From the NCBI RefSeq assembly GCF_900639915.1, contig NZ_CAAAID010000014.1, positions 1-57,683 on the forward strand: 57,683 bases of DNA, in the 5' to 3' direction. A program made the translations under genes and the position numbers. Under the pieces are notes generated by a model that was given only the letters and a program-made list of their open reading frames with translations, was not told the origin of the DNA and made no database searches. The DNA comes from Legionella nagasakiensis (lineage in GTDB: Bacteria; Pseudomonadota; Gammaproteobacteria; Legionellales; Legionellaceae). Shown here piece after piece: positions 8,539 to 17,850 of this stretch; position 1 is the stretch's first letter, and each line of letters starts with the position of its first letter.

Positions 8539-10038
8539 TTATTCATGAGCTTTAATTGCGTCAAACAGTACATCTAATTTGGAATTTAGCTGACTGGCCT
8601 CCTTTGTGTACAAGGTAATAATGCGAATCACTGCATTACGATTTCTACGACCAGGTGTCAGCTTTTTTTCAGCCGTTTCACGCTTGTAAGGTGCGGTGGA
8701 AATATGACGTGCCGCCAATTCATCACGCAACGCATTCATAACACAATCCAATGAATCGTAGACCCGTTTAATGGCATCAAGCTCTGCAGAATTCAATGGG
8801 GGTAGCCACGGTAATACTTCTCCCCGCTTAACAACCAATAAAGTACGCATCAAATAATTGCTGTCTTTATTAGCGAAATAACCATATAAGTCAAGGCATT
8901 CTGTCGTCGTTAATTGACGATATAACAACTGCATCTGTTGATAAAAAACATCCTTGGATCTAAGGTGAGAATAATGCTTATCAAGCTTTTGTTCTAATAT
9001 CATAGCCGCATCAATTAATCGCGTTGGATTAAACCAAAACTTGTAGGCACGAAATATATCATGTAATTGACTCATCCCATGGTGGGATTCTGCAATTGCT
9101 ATGTTCGAACTCCAAGATTTAATGGCTGATAAAATTAAATCACGACATTCATCGCTTATTTCAATTTCTATTCCTTGTGGTAAATCTTCGCTATGAAATA
9201 AATAATCATGTATTTTTGGCAATCCTCTCTGTGTCATCGTTTGTGCCAAAGTTTGATGTAGTACCTCAATAAAATCATATAATAAGGATAATCTGGTTTT
9301 TGCAGATACTAATTTCTCCGGATGCGGAGAATATTTAAAAAGTTTTTGAGGATACAGTTTATAGAAAAAAATAGCGCTGATGATATGGATGTATTCCTGA
9401 TGGCTAAATGCATTAGCCAAATGCAATAATTGCTCGCTATTCAATTGCGAAAGGTGCAAAAGACAATCATTAATATTAATTCCTGACTGCTGGTTGGCAA
9501 ACAAAACCATTGCCTTCAACCAGTCCTTAGGAGTAGAGGCTTGAAGCAGTGGTTTAATGCTGTAAAACCATGCCACATCACCTGTTTTTTGTTTAGATAT
9601 GGCATCATTTTTGGAAACTAATAAAGCAAGTTGCCGATACTGATAACGCAAGGCATGTATCTTTGTAATTTCATCGACTATTGTAGTGGTGTTAATACAC
9701 TGTAATTGTAATCGTTCAATTTGCGAGTAACAATCTCGCCAAGTTTGCAAAGTCCGGCTACTTTCCTCTTTAAGCATATTATGCGGATGGTTCGGACAAA
9801 GAATCATTAGATAATTATCATAATGCTGGCACAAGGAAGCACATAAGGCCAGGACTACCTCAACATCCAATAGTCGCTCATTTTCTTTAGCCAAATAAAA
9901 CTTAAGACGACTTTCCAGCTGCCTAATTTCATATTTTATCAGCGCTTTAGAACGGCAAAGGCTGCTAACTAACCAATCTACACTATGATTTTTCATGGTA
10001 ATCAACCTATTCTCAGCGCGTTCTAGATTGGGATTCAT
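8539..10038 (-). CDS. Hypothetical protein, helical, 499 residues
   Basis: I do not recognise this protein. It is almost entirely predicted helix, rich in Leu, His and Gln, soluble, without signal peptide or membrane segments. It has a slightly basic C-terminal region containing RRNRNAVIRIITLYTKEA. The ATG at 10038 has a TAAGG ribosome binding site five bases upstream. It is convergent with the DUF547 gene, 14 bp away, and divergent from the gene at 10204. The composition resembles lineage-restricted Legionella proteins, some of which are effectors. There is no direct evidence for that here. Confidence 0.75.
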   Translation of the reverse strand: MNPNLERAENRLITMKNHSVDWLVSSLCRSKALIKYEIRQLESRLKFYLAKENERLLDVEVVLALCASLCQHYDNYLMILCPNHPHNMLKEESSRTLQTWRDCYSQIERLQLQCINTTTIVDEITKIHALRYQYRQLALLVSKNDAISKQKTGDVAWFYSIKPLLQASTPKDWLKAMVLFANQQSGININDCLLHLSQLNSEQLLHLANAFSHQEYIHIISAIFFYKLYPQKLFKYSPHPEKLVSAKTRLSLLYDFIEVLHQTLAQTMTQRGLPKIHDYLFHSEDLPQGIEIEISDECRDLILSAIKSWSSNIAIAESHHGMSQLHDIFRAYKFWFNPTRLIDAAMILEQKLDKHYSHLRSKDVFYQQMQLLYRQLTTTECLDLYGYFANKDSNYLMRTLLVVKRGEVLPWLPPLNSAELDAIKRVYDSLDCVMNALRDELAARHISTAPYKRETAEKKLTPGRRNRNAVIRIITLYTKEASQLNSKLDVLFDAIKAHE

Positions 10039-10203
10039 TTAGCCTTACAGGCCTATTATGAAAAGCATATCATCCATTTGCTAAATTTACTGTAGACACA
10101 TAAAAATAACGCTCAGATCGAATGAAATCAACCATAGCAAACATGATGATTTGCCTTATCCTGTCATTGAACTATTATTTAATTAAGCTCTGAGGAAAAA
10201 GTA

Positions 10204-10548
10204 ATGTCAAAAAATAATCGTCAATCATTTGATGCTTTTCTTTTACGTCTACTTGCGAATCGTAAAATTGCGCCAGATTTACTGGCTGAATTAATAGGAT
10301 TACAAACAGCCAACCGTATTCTTGATAATGCGAATAATTGGATGGGAATACCAACGTTAGGACGCGGCACTGCTCCTGTTCTACAGGGGCAGTTGCATGA
10401 ATTTCTAGGCGCTATTCCTGATATCAAGGCGCAGATTGCTATGTACTGGGAGAAACTACATACAAACCACCATGACAAAGAATCAAACCATGAGAAACAA
10501 GTCAATTACGATACACCATCACCAAAACCACCATCGCCAAAATTTTAA
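10204..10548 (+). CDS. Small hypothetical protein upstream of an orphan response regulator
   Basis: A 114-residue cytoplasmic protein with no recognised domain. The central part (LLAELIGLQTANRILDNANNW, ending in GIPTLGRGTAPVLQG) looks like a small folded helical unit. The tail from about residue 88 is polar, rich in His, Asn, Lys, then Pro/Ser, and probably disordered. A good GAGG ribosome binding site precedes ATG 10204. Only 20 bp separate it from the response regulator, so the two are probably cotranscribed and may be functionally linked. Confidence 0.75.
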   Translation: MSKNNRQSFDAFLLRLLANRKIAPDLLAELIGLQTANRILDNANNWMGIPTLGRGTAPVLQGQLHEFLGAIPDIKAQIAMYWEKLHTNHHDKESNHEKQVNYDTPSPKPPSPKF

Positions 10549-10568
10549 CCAATATCCACTGGAAACCT

Positions 10569-11276
10569 ATGACACAGTTAAACGCCATCTTGGTTATCGA
10601 TGAAGAACCCATTGATACAGCACTCATAGATTATTTCACAAAATTTGGCTTCAACCTCATACAAAAACCATCGCCCCATCGTTTATTGCTAGATGAACCG
10701 CTTCCGGTTGCGTTATTAATAAATTGGTCTTCAATCCAAAACAACCATGAAACAATAAATACTCTATTTCATCAATATCCGATACCAATCATCCTCTTCA
10801 ATGATACGGCCAATGAGGAAATTTGTGTTCAAATGCTTGAAGCAGGAGCAGATGACTTTATGATAACACCTATTCTTCCACGTGAATTACATGCTCGTAT
10901 TAATGCCATCAGCCGTCGAGTCAAGCATGTAACACCGCTCGCTGAACAAAAAACAGAAGTTCTTTTATTCGGCAATTGCCGACTTTATCCTAGTGCAAGA
11001 CAATGTTTTAAAAATAATACCGAGTTATCATTAAGCAATAGGGAATATGATTTATTATTGGCTTTTGTACGCCACCCTCAACAAACATTAAGCAGGAAAT
11101 TTTTATTGCAGATCATCAACTCTGGTAATGCCCATCATTTTACGAGGCAGCTGGATGTGCATATTAGCCGATTACGCCAAAAGATTGAGACAGACACAAA
11201 GCAGCCAACATTAATTAAAACCATTCGACATACCGGTTATCTCTTCGCCACCCATGTCATATCGGTAAAAGAATAA
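10569..11276 (+). CDS. Atypical OmpR-family response regulator with degenerate receiver
   Basis: A 235-residue protein. Residues 1-120 are a CheY-like receiver and 130-232 an OmpR/PhoB winged helix (LSNREYDLLLAFVRHP; RQLDVHISRLRQKIE; IKTIRHTGYLF). The acidic pair is kept (D11, E12/E13), but the phosphoacceptor position in ALLINWS reads Asn52 where Asp is expected. The conserved Lys before the cis-Pro is Thr100 (MITP instead of LxKP). The receiver is therefore unlikely to be phosphorylated in the usual way. No histidine kinase is adjacent. It should act as a phosphorylation-independent or ligand/partner-controlled DNA-binding regulator; targets are unknown. Confidence 0.9.
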   Translation: MTQLNAILVIDEEPIDTALIDYFTKFGFNLIQKPSPHRLLLDEPLPVALLINWSSIQNNHETINTLFHQYPIPIILFNDTANEEICVQMLEAGADDFMITPILPRELHARINAISRRVKHVTPLAEQKTEVLLFGNCRLYPSARQCFKNNTELSLSNREYDLLLAFVRHPQQTLSRKFLLQIINSGNAHHFTRQLDVHISRLRQKIETDTKQPTLIKTIRHTGYLFATHVISVKE

Positions 11277-11309
11277 GCACATACACCGAGTGTAAGATAC
11301 TGATCCAAA

Positions 11310-12575
11310 CTATTTTCTTTTTTTATTAACTTTCATCATCCGAACGCTCTTAATCATATTCTCACTCACTTTTAGTACTTCAATCTGATAATGCTCAATC
11401 ATCAAACAACAATCAGCGGGTGGAATATATCCCAAATATTCAATAATCAAACCACTTAAAGTACGGGGCCCAATGGATGGCAATTGCCAGTTCATCAAGC
11501 GATTTAGATTTCGTAATGTAATGCTGGCATCAATCATCACAGAACCGTCATCTTGAGGAGCAATATCTTTACTTAATGCCGCAATATCTGTCGTAAACTC
11601 ACCAACGACTTCTTCAAGAATATCTTCCATAGTAACCAAACCTTGCAAATCCCCATACTCATCAACCACAAAACAACTACGGCGTTTCATTTTCTGAAAA
11701 TTTAAAATTTGTACATTTAAAGGGGTAGCCTCGGGAATGAAATAAGGTGCTTCGGCAATTTTTAATAAGGCATCCATGTCAAGCCGTTCCTCTAAAGCCA
11801 AATTCAATACACTACGTAAATGAATCATGCCAATCAAATTATCAATTGTGCCTCGATATAAAGGTAATCGAGTATGCTGGGCTGTCTCAAACTGTTCCAG
11901 CAATTCATGCCATGGCAATTCTAAATCAATCCCAATGATATCAGCCTTTGGGATCATGATGTCTTCAACTCGTGCTTGCTCCAAATCAAGAAGACTAATT
12001 AACATACTTTTATGCTCAGTAGGCAAAAGCCCTCCCGCCTCATGCACAACTGAACGTAATTCTTCACCAGATAATGCTTCTTTTTGTACACGATTCATCG
12101 ATATGCCAAATAAACGCAGAATGCCATTAGCAATCCGGCTTATTAGATTGATCAGTGGTGCAAGAACAAGTTGCATTATCATCAGGGGAAACGAGCACAC
12201 AAAAGCAACTTGCTGAGGATATAAAGCAGCAAGCGTTTTAGGCGTTATTTCTGAAAATACTAAAATAATGAATGTCAACAAAATTGCAGCGGCTAAAACG
12301 CCACCATCACCATATAAACGCTGCCCGATAAGCGCTGCTATCATTGAAGCGATAATATTAGCCAACGTATTGCCAATTAAAATAACACTGAGAAGCTTAT
12401 CAGGATGTGCAAGTAACTGATTTACTCGTATGGCTTGTTTATGATTTTTTTTAACCAAATGGCGTAAGCGATATCGGTTCAAAGACATCATTCCAATCTC
12501 CGAGCCAGAAAAGAAAGCGGAGATAACAATTAATACCAATAATGCAATCACCAACGTGATAATAGAAACCTGCAC
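11310..12575 (-). CDS. CNNM/CorC-type membrane protein (DUF21, CBS pair, CorC_HlyC)
   Basis: 421 residues. The N-terminal DUF21 domain has about four membrane segments (SIITLVIALLVLIVISAFFSG; the FSGSEIGMMSLNRYRLRHL signature). It is followed by a pair of CBS domains (VEDIMIPKADIIGIDL; FVVDEYGDLQGLVTMEDILEEVVGE) and a C-terminal CorC_HlyC transporter-associated domain. The order matches E. coli YfjD/CorB, a family linked to magnesium or cobalt export and resistance. A related gene also lies near ffh in E. coli. The start is GTG 12575 with AAGGA six bases upstream; the TTG at 12581 would overlap the ribosome binding site. Confidence 0.92.
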   Translation of the reverse strand: MQVSIITLVIALLVLIVISAFFSGSEIGMMSLNRYRLRHLVKKNHKQAIRVNQLLAHPDKLLSVILIGNTLANIIASMIAALIGQRLYGDGGVLAAAILLTFIILVFSEITPKTLAALYPQQVAFVCSFPLMIMQLVLAPLINLISRIANGILRLFGISMNRVQKEALSGEELRSVVHEAGGLLPTEHKSMLISLLDLEQARVEDIMIPKADIIGIDLELPWHELLEQFETAQHTRLPLYRGTIDNLIGMIHLRSVLNLALEERLDMDALLKIAEAPYFIPEATPLNVQILNFQKMKRRSCFVVDEYGDLQGLVTMEDILEEVVGEFTTDIAALSKDIAPQDDGSVMIDASITLRNLNRLMNWQLPSIGPRTLSGLIIEYLGYIPPADCCLMIEHYQIEVLKVSENMIKSVRMMKVNKKRK

Positions 12576-12774
12576 ATACAATCCTTAAGATATGATCTAG
12601 CAAAAAGCTTATCATCCTCTGTTGGAATATTACAAAAAGTTGTTGAAACAAACTCTCTCCTGCATACTGTTTTTCGAAACTATCAAAAGGAGTTGTACTG
12701 TGCTAAAAGTCTTTGAAGTAGATGTTTAGGGCACAAATCGTGGATAGAACGTAGCAGATTCATTTATCCAGATA

Positions 12775-12783
12775 TGGTATACT
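12775..12783 (+). promoter_or_regulatory. Extended -10 promoter, probable ffh promoter
   Basis: TGGTATACT at 12775-12783 is a TGn-extended -10 (TATACT) with no strong -35, about 105 bp upstream of ffh. The surrounding 12576-12887 gap is about 310 bp, between the divergent CorB-like gene and ffh, and shows no open frame or RNA gene that I recognise. Confidence 0.5.
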
Positions 12784-12887
12784 TTTTGTCATTTTTATTT
12801 AAAGCGCATTTTTAAACTCATATCAGGCCATCCTCATTTTTATGCCTGTTTAAAAATTCGCCTACCTCAGAGTATGAGAGATTTATC

Positions 12888-14264
12888 ATGTTTGAAAATT
12901 TAACTGAGCGATTAACCCGTACCTTTAAACACTTAAGCGGACAAGGGCGTTTAACCGAAGACAATATGCAGCAAGCTTTGCGTGAAGTGCGCTTATCGCT
13001 GCTTGAAGCGGATGTTGCGCTGCCTGTTGTTAAAGAATTTATAGAAGAAGTCAAGCAAAAGGCTCTGGGACAGGAAGTCATGACCAGTTTAAAGCCCGAT
13101 CAGGCTTTGGTAAAAATTGTTCATGATGAATTAATTCATGTGATGGGTGATACGCGGTCAGAGCTGAATTTCAAAACCCAGCCTCCTGCCATTTTTTTAA
13201 TGGCCGGTTTACAGGGGTCTGGTAAAACAACAAGTTCTGCCAAGCTTGCGCGTTATCTAAAAGAGACAGAAAAGAAAAAGGTCATGTTGGCAAGTACGGA
13301 TGTTTACCGGCCTGCGGCCATTCAACAATTAAAGTTATTGGCCGATGAGTTGGATATTGCCTTCTTTCCTGCCGATGTCCATGAACAACCCTTAATCATC
13401 GCAAAAAATGCCTTGGAAAGCGCAAAAAAACAATTCATCGATGTCCTGATTCTTGATACAGCGGGTCGTTTACATATCGATGACGAAATGATGTCTGAAA
13501 TCAAAACATTACATCAAGCCGTTCAACCCATAGAAACACTCTTCGTTGTAGATAGTATGACCGGCCAGGATGCCGCTAATACGGCAAAAGCGTTTCACCA
13601 GGCACTGCCACTTACTGGCGTCATTTTAACCAAGACAGATGGCGATGCTCGCGGAGGTGCTGCACTCTCCGTTCGGCATATTACTGGACAACCCATTAAA
13701 TTTATGGGAAGTGGTGAAAAAATTGACGCCCTTGAACCGTTCCATCCTGAACGAGTCGCTTCTCGCATTCTTGGCATGGGAGACATTCTCACACTGATTG
13801 AAGAAGTTCAGCGTAAAACCGATAAAGTAGCCAGTGAAAAACTGGCAAAAAAAATTAAAAAAGGAAAAGGGTTTGACCTTGAAGATTTTAAACAGCAACT
13901 TTTACAAATGAATAAAATGGGGGGCATCACTGGAATGATGAGTAAATTGCCAGGAATGAATCAATTACCCCAGCAAGCACTAGGACAAATTAATGATAAA
14001 GCCTTGGCGCAAACCGTAGCAATTATTAATTCCATGACGATGAAAGAACGACGTATCCCTAAACTTATCGTTGGCTCTCGTAAAAGACGCATTGCTCAAG
14101 GATCTGGCACTCAAATCCAAGACGTAAACCGTTTATTAAAACAATACAATCAAATGCAAAAAATGATGAAAAAATTCACCAAGCCCGGGGGAATAAAACA
14201 AATGATGCGTGGTATGGGCGGAATGGCAGGGATGAAAGGCATGTTTCCAGATGATTTTAATTAA
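12888..14264 (+). CDS. ffh: Signal recognition particle protein Ffh
   Basis: A 458-residue SRP54 GTPase that binds 4.5S RNA and signal peptides and docks on FtsY. The N-domain (1-90) is followed by the G-domain with P-loop GLQGSGKTT (107-115), DTAGR and TKTDGDARGG motifs. The Met-rich M-domain (about 325-458) contains the RNA-binding motif seen as SRKRRIAQGSGT and a terminal MMRGMGGMAGMKGMF tract. It is the first gene of the block leading to rpsP-rimM-trmD-rplS, the same order as in E. coli. Confidence 0.98.
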   Translation: MFENLTERLTRTFKHLSGQGRLTEDNMQQALREVRLSLLEADVALPVVKEFIEEVKQKALGQEVMTSLKPDQALVKIVHDELIHVMGDTRSELNFKTQPPAIFLMAGLQGSGKTTSSAKLARYLKETEKKKVMLASTDVYRPAAIQQLKLLADELDIAFFPADVHEQPLIIAKNALESAKKQFIDVLILDTAGRLHIDDEMMSEIKTLHQAVQPIETLFVVDSMTGQDAANTAKAFHQALPLTGVILTKTDGDARGGAALSVRHITGQPIKFMGSGEKIDALEPFHPERVASRILGMGDILTLIEEVQRKTDKVASEKLAKKIKKGKGFDLEDFKQQLLQMNKMGGITGMMSKLPGMNQLPQQALGQINDKALAQTVAIINSMTMKERRIPKLIVGSRKRRIAQGSGTQIQDVNRLLKQYNQMQKMMKKFTKPGGIKQMMRGMGGMAGMKGMFPDDFN

Positions 14265-14361
14265 TTGTACACAATTGAAATAGAAACACTTCCAATGCCA
14301 AGTTAATTTTCGTACAATACACGGCATTTTTACGTAATCACTCTTAAAGTAGAGGAAAACA

Positions 14362-14622
14362 ATGGTCGTTATACGTTTATCTCGAGCAGGTGCAAAAAAG
14401 CGTCCTTTCTATCACGTCGTTGTAACCGACAGTCGCAGACGTCGGGATGGAAATTACATCGAACGTATTGGTTACTTCAATCCGGTCGCCAAAGGACAAG
14501 AAATACGCTTGCATTTAGAAATTGATAAGTTAAAGCACTGGGAAAAAGTAGGAGCCCAATTGTCAGATCGCGTCAAGGCTTTGGCCAAAGAATTCAGTAA
14601 GGCACATGGGACTGCCGCATAA
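14362..14622 (+). CDS. rpsP: 30S ribosomal protein bS16
   Basis: 86 residues with the diagnostic [20 protein letters not shown] start and the [18 protein letters not shown] motif. It is an assembly protein of the 30S body. An AGAGG ribosome binding site lies before ATG 14362. It is the first gene of the rpsP-rimM-trmD-rplS operon, and its 3' end overlaps the start of rimM by 17 bp. Confidence 0.98.
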   Translation: MVVIRLSRAGAKKRPFYHVVVTDSRRRRDGNYIERIGYFNPVAKGQEIRLHLEIDKLKHWEKVGAQLSDRVKALAKEFSKAHGTAA

Positions 14623-15133
14623 CAATAACCTTAATGATGAATGGGTTATTGTTGGTAAATTTGGTCGCCCGCATGGGATCAAAGGGCTGATTACAGTAAT
14701 TTCTTTTACTGAGCCTCGTGAAAATATAATTCACTATATGCCATGGCATACACAAACCAAGAAAGGTTGGCAGCCACTGGCTTTAGAATATGTTGATGTG
14801 AATAATAAGCTTATTTTGGCACAGCTGGAATGCTGTCACGATCGCGAACAAGCCGCTCATTTAACCAATGTAGACATTGCTGTTCGTCGAGCACAGCTTC
14901 CTGAATTAGAGGCTGGGGAATATTACTGGCATCAGTTGATAGGGATGAATGTGATTAATCGCCAAGGCATCATTTTGGGAATGGTATCTGAGATCATGCC
15001 AACTGGATCGAACGATGTGTTAGTTGTCTCTGGGCAAAGGCGTTTTTTAATTCCTTATTTGCCAGGCGACTATATTCTTGAGGTTGACAACCAAAAGAAC
15101 CTCATCACCGTTGATTGGGATGCGGATTTTTAA
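14606..15133 (+). CDS. rimM: Ribosome maturation factor RimM
   Basis: A 175-residue 16S rRNA processing factor that binds uS19 and assists assembly of the 30S head. The N-terminal RimM barrel carries [22 protein letters not shown]. The C-terminal PRC-barrel has [21 protein letters not shown] and [10 protein letters not shown]. Start choice: ATG 14606 lies within the end of rpsP, giving a 17-bp overlap. An internal ATG at 14636 is out of frame, so no better in-frame ATG exists near the conserved domain. The stop is 3 bp from trmD. Confidence 0.96.
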   Translation: MGLPHNNNLNDEWVIVGKFGRPHGIKGLITVISFTEPRENIIHYMPWHTQTKKGWQPLALEYVDVNNKLILAQLECCHDREQAAHLTNVDIAVRRAQLPELEAGEYYWHQLIGMNVINRQGIILGMVSEIMPTGSNDVLVVSGQRRFLIPYLPGDYILEVDNQKNLITVDWDADF

Positions 15134-15136
15134 TCG

Positions 15137-15886
15137 ATGTTGCATTTGGGTATTATCAGTTTGCTACCAGACATATTCGCAAGCCTCGACTATGGCGTTA
15201 CCGGGCGAGCTATAAAACAAGGTTTGGTTAAGCTAAGCTGCTGGAATCCAAGAGATTGGGCAAGCAGGCCATATCGACAGGTGGATGATAAACCCTATGG
15301 TGGCGGGCCTGGAATGGTCATGATGTATGAGCCCTTACATGCTGCCATTACTGTTGCTCGCAGCCAGATGCCACCTGATTGCAAAACTATCTACCTAAGT
15401 CCGCAGGGTAGAACAGTTCAGCAGGCCGATTTAAATTGCATCGCTGAACGCAGCCAATCTTTACTTTTTTTGGCAGGACGGTACGAAGGAATTGACGAGC
15501 GTATTATAAGCCAACACATTGATGAAGAATGGTCACTTGGAGATTTTGTATTAAGTGGTGGCGAGTTGGCTGCCATGGTATTTATTGATGCCATTGTAAG
15601 ATTGCTTCCAGGAAGTTTAGGACATCATGAATCAGCGCGGCAGGATTCTTTTATGAATGGCCTGCTTGATCATCCGCATTATACGCGGCCAGCGGTTATT
15701 CATGATAAAGAGGTTCCGACTGTTTTGATGAGTGGCAACCACCAGGATATTGAGCGATGGCGGAGAAAACAATCGTTAGGAAAAACCTGGTTAAAGCGAC
15801 CAGATTTATTGAAAAAAATACAACTGAGCGATGTAGACGACCAATTACTGACGGAATTTAAGTGTGAATATAAGGAATCCTGCTGA
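15137..15886 (+). CDS. trmD: tRNA (guanine-37-N1)-methyltransferase
   Basis: 249 residues. TrmD uses AdoMet to methylate G37 next to the anticodon, which prevents +1 frameshifting. The SPOUT-family motifs are visible: PYGGGPGMVM, the knot segment YLSPQGR, LLFLAGRYEGIDERI, and WSLGDFVLSGGELAAM, followed by the helical C-terminal domain with LPGSLGH..SF and TRP. It starts 3 bp after rimM. Confidence 0.98.
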   Translation: MLHLGIISLLPDIFASLDYGVTGRAIKQGLVKLSCWNPRDWASRPYRQVDDKPYGGGPGMVMMYEPLHAAITVARSQMPPDCKTIYLSPQGRTVQQADLNCIAERSQSLLFLAGRYEGIDERIISQHIDEEWSLGDFVLSGGELAAMVFIDAIVRLLPGSLGHHESARQDSFMNGLLDHPHYTRPAVIHDKEVPTVLMSGNHQDIERWRRKQSLGKTWLKRPDLLKKIQLSDVDDQLLTEFKCEYKESC

Positions 15887-15979
15887 AAGCCGATGCAGCA
15901 GAATTTAAATAAAATTGAAGAACAATGAGGCATACCTCCTTGCTTTTTCGAGTAAAATCAATGTTTTTTAGGAGTGGCT

Positions 15980-16342
15980 ATGACAAACATTATTGATCAA
16001 ATTAATGCTGAACAAATGCAAGGCAAAGAAATCCCTGAATTCAATCCTGGCGATACTGTCGTTGTTCAGGTTAAGGTAAAAGAAGGCAATCGTGAGCGTT
16101 TGCAAGCATTTGAAGGCTTGGTAATCGCTAAGCGAAATCGTGGTCTTAACTCAGCCTTCACGGTTCGTAAAATTTCACACAGTGTTGGTGTAGAACGCGT
16201 TTTTCAAACCTATAGTCCAGTTGTTGCCAGCATTACCGTAAAACGCCGTGGCGACGTACGTCGTGCCAAACTCTATTACTTACGTAACTTGGCTGGCCGT
16301 GCCGCACGCATTAAAGAAAAATTAACGGCAAAAAAAGACTAA
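15980..16342 (+). CDS. rplS: 50S ribosomal protein bL19
   Basis: 120 residues. bL19 sits at the 30S-50S interface. Diagnostic segments are [36 protein letters not shown] and [18 protein letters not shown]. The start is ATG 15980. AGGAG at 15970-15974 is five bases upstream, whereas a GTG at 15974 would overlap that ribosome binding site. The 93-bp gap after trmD may carry an internal promoter. Confidence 0.97.
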   Translation: MTNIIDQINAEQMQGKEIPEFNPGDTVVVQVKVKEGNRERLQAFEGLVIAKRNRGLNSAFTVRKISHSVGVERVFQTYSPVVASITVKRRGDVRRAKLYYLRNLAGRAARIKEKLTAKKD

Positions 16343-16445
16343 TCGAAGGAATGGCTCTACCCCACAGTCCCCATTATTTAACAGTAAATAAAGGTTTTCA
16401 TGAAACAACCGATATCCTTATAAAATGATATATCGGAGAATGGCT

Positions 16446-16736
16446 ATGAAATACTGGGGACTGGCTGTTATTTTACTAGTAATGCCTGTAAGTACGATTT
16501 TAGCTCATTGTGATTTAAATCGTTTTCGCTGGGAATGCGACATGCCAGTTCACGTAAAACCTAATCGCGCTGCCTACTCTTTAGTTTATTGTGGCAATAC
16601 CTACGTTTATTTAAATCAAGCCCAATATAATCAACTTGAGCGTTACCAACGCGCTAACGTCAATATGATTTTGACCGTCAATGGAGAATACATCGACAGT
16701 CCGTGCATCGCTTCTGGTCGTTATGGACATAATTAA
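16446..16736 (+). CDS. Small secreted Cys-containing protein, unknown function
   Basis: A 96-residue protein with a signal peptide ([19 protein letters not shown]). The mature part of about 75 residues has four Cys ([19 protein letters not shown]), likely two disulphides in the periplasm. The pattern of Tyr/Asn-rich strands ([21 protein letters not shown]) suggests a small beta-rich fold. I do not recognise a family. The start is ATG 16446, seven bases after GGAGA; the ATG at 16440 is too close to the ribosome binding site. It stands alone between rplS and the ABC transporter genes. Confidence 0.75.
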   Translation: MKYWGLAVILLVMPVSTILAHCDLNRFRWECDMPVHVKPNRAAYSLVYCGNTYVYLNQAQYNQLERYQRANVNMILTVNGEYIDSPCIASGRYGHN

Positions 16737-16908
16737 ATCACAAATCCAAGTGATGAAAATGATTATTGAATAATCGTTTAAAAGCCATCAGATTGGTATT
16801 ATTTTTAATAAAATTGTGAATAGCTCCACCTCAAGTTTTCTATTATGATTTTATTTTTCAAGTCAGCAAGAGATACAATAACGTTGGAAATAAATACATA
16901 AGCAAATC

Positions 16909-17850
16909 ATGAATACATTTCAGACGCAAGATTCGCCTTATGCCCTAGAAATTCGCCAGTTACGCAAAGTATACGCCAATGGCATTGAGGCATTAAAAGG
17001 CATTGATTTAACCGTCAAAACCGGTGATTTTTTTGCTTTGCTTGGCGCAAATGGGGCGGGGAAGTCCACCACCATTGGTTTGGTTACTACCTTACTGAAT
17101 AAAACGTCTGGTTCCATACTGATTAATGGTTATGACTTGGACAAAGAGCCTGAGCCGGCGAAATCATGTCTAGGATTAGTTCCTCAGGAAGTTAATCTCA
17201 ATATTTTTGAAACTTGCGAACAAATTCTGTTAAACCAGGCAGGTTATTATGGGATACCTCGAAAGGACGCACAATCAAATGCAAAATTGCTGTTGCAGCA
17301 ACTAGGCTTATGGGAAAAACGCTACTCTATTGTGCGCCACTTATCGGGTGGCATGAAAAGACGTTTGATGATTGCTCGTGCTTTAATACATCGACCCAAA
17401 GTCTTGATTCTTGATGAACCAACCGCTGGTGTCGACATTGAAATCCGTCGTAGCATGTGGGATTTTTTATCGCGCACGAACCAGCAAGGCACCACCATCA
17501 TTCTAACCACGCATTATCTTGAAGAGGCAGAGCAATTATGCAAAAACATTGCCATCATTGATAAAGGTCTAATCATTGAAAATACATCCATGAATACCCT
17601 CTTAAAAAGTCTGCGTCACCAAACGTTTGTTTTTAACACGACTGAACCCCTTGATTTCTTACCAGCCATGGAGCCATTTGAAGCTGTCAAACTGGATGCC
17701 AATACGTTTGAAATAAGGGTAGATAGGCGATGGGCGCTCAATGATGTCTTTTCAGCGCTTAGTCAACACGGTATTCGTATTGAAAGCATGCGCAATAAAA
17801 CCAATCGTTTGGAAGAACTGTTTTTGGATATCATTAATTATGACCGTTAA
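16909..17850 (+). CDS. ABC transporter ATP-binding protein, YadG type
   Basis: 313 residues. The ATPase domain has Walker A GANGAGKST (46-54), Q-loop LVPQEVNLN, signature LSGGMKRR (145-152), Walker B VLILDEPTAGVD (165-175) and switch His in LTTHYLEEAEQL. An accessory C-terminal extension of about 80 residues is typical of ABC-2 exporters. It resembles YadG/NodI/CcmA-type ATPases. It overlaps the permease gene by 11 bp, so the two form one transporter. The substrate is unknown. Confidence 0.93.
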   Translation: MNTFQTQDSPYALEIRQLRKVYANGIEALKGIDLTVKTGDFFALLGANGAGKSTTIGLVTTLLNKTSGSILINGYDLDKEPEPAKSCLGLVPQEVNLNIFETCEQILLNQAGYYGIPRKDAQSNAKLLLQQLGLWEKRYSIVRHLSGGMKRRLMIARALIHRPKVLILDEPTAGVDIEIRRSMWDFLSRTNQQGTTIILTTHYLEEAEQLCKNIAIIDKGLIIENTSMNTLLKSLRHQTFVFNTTEPLDFLPAMEPFEAVKLDANTFEIRVDRRWALNDVFSALSQHGIRIESMRNKTNRLEELFLDIINYDR

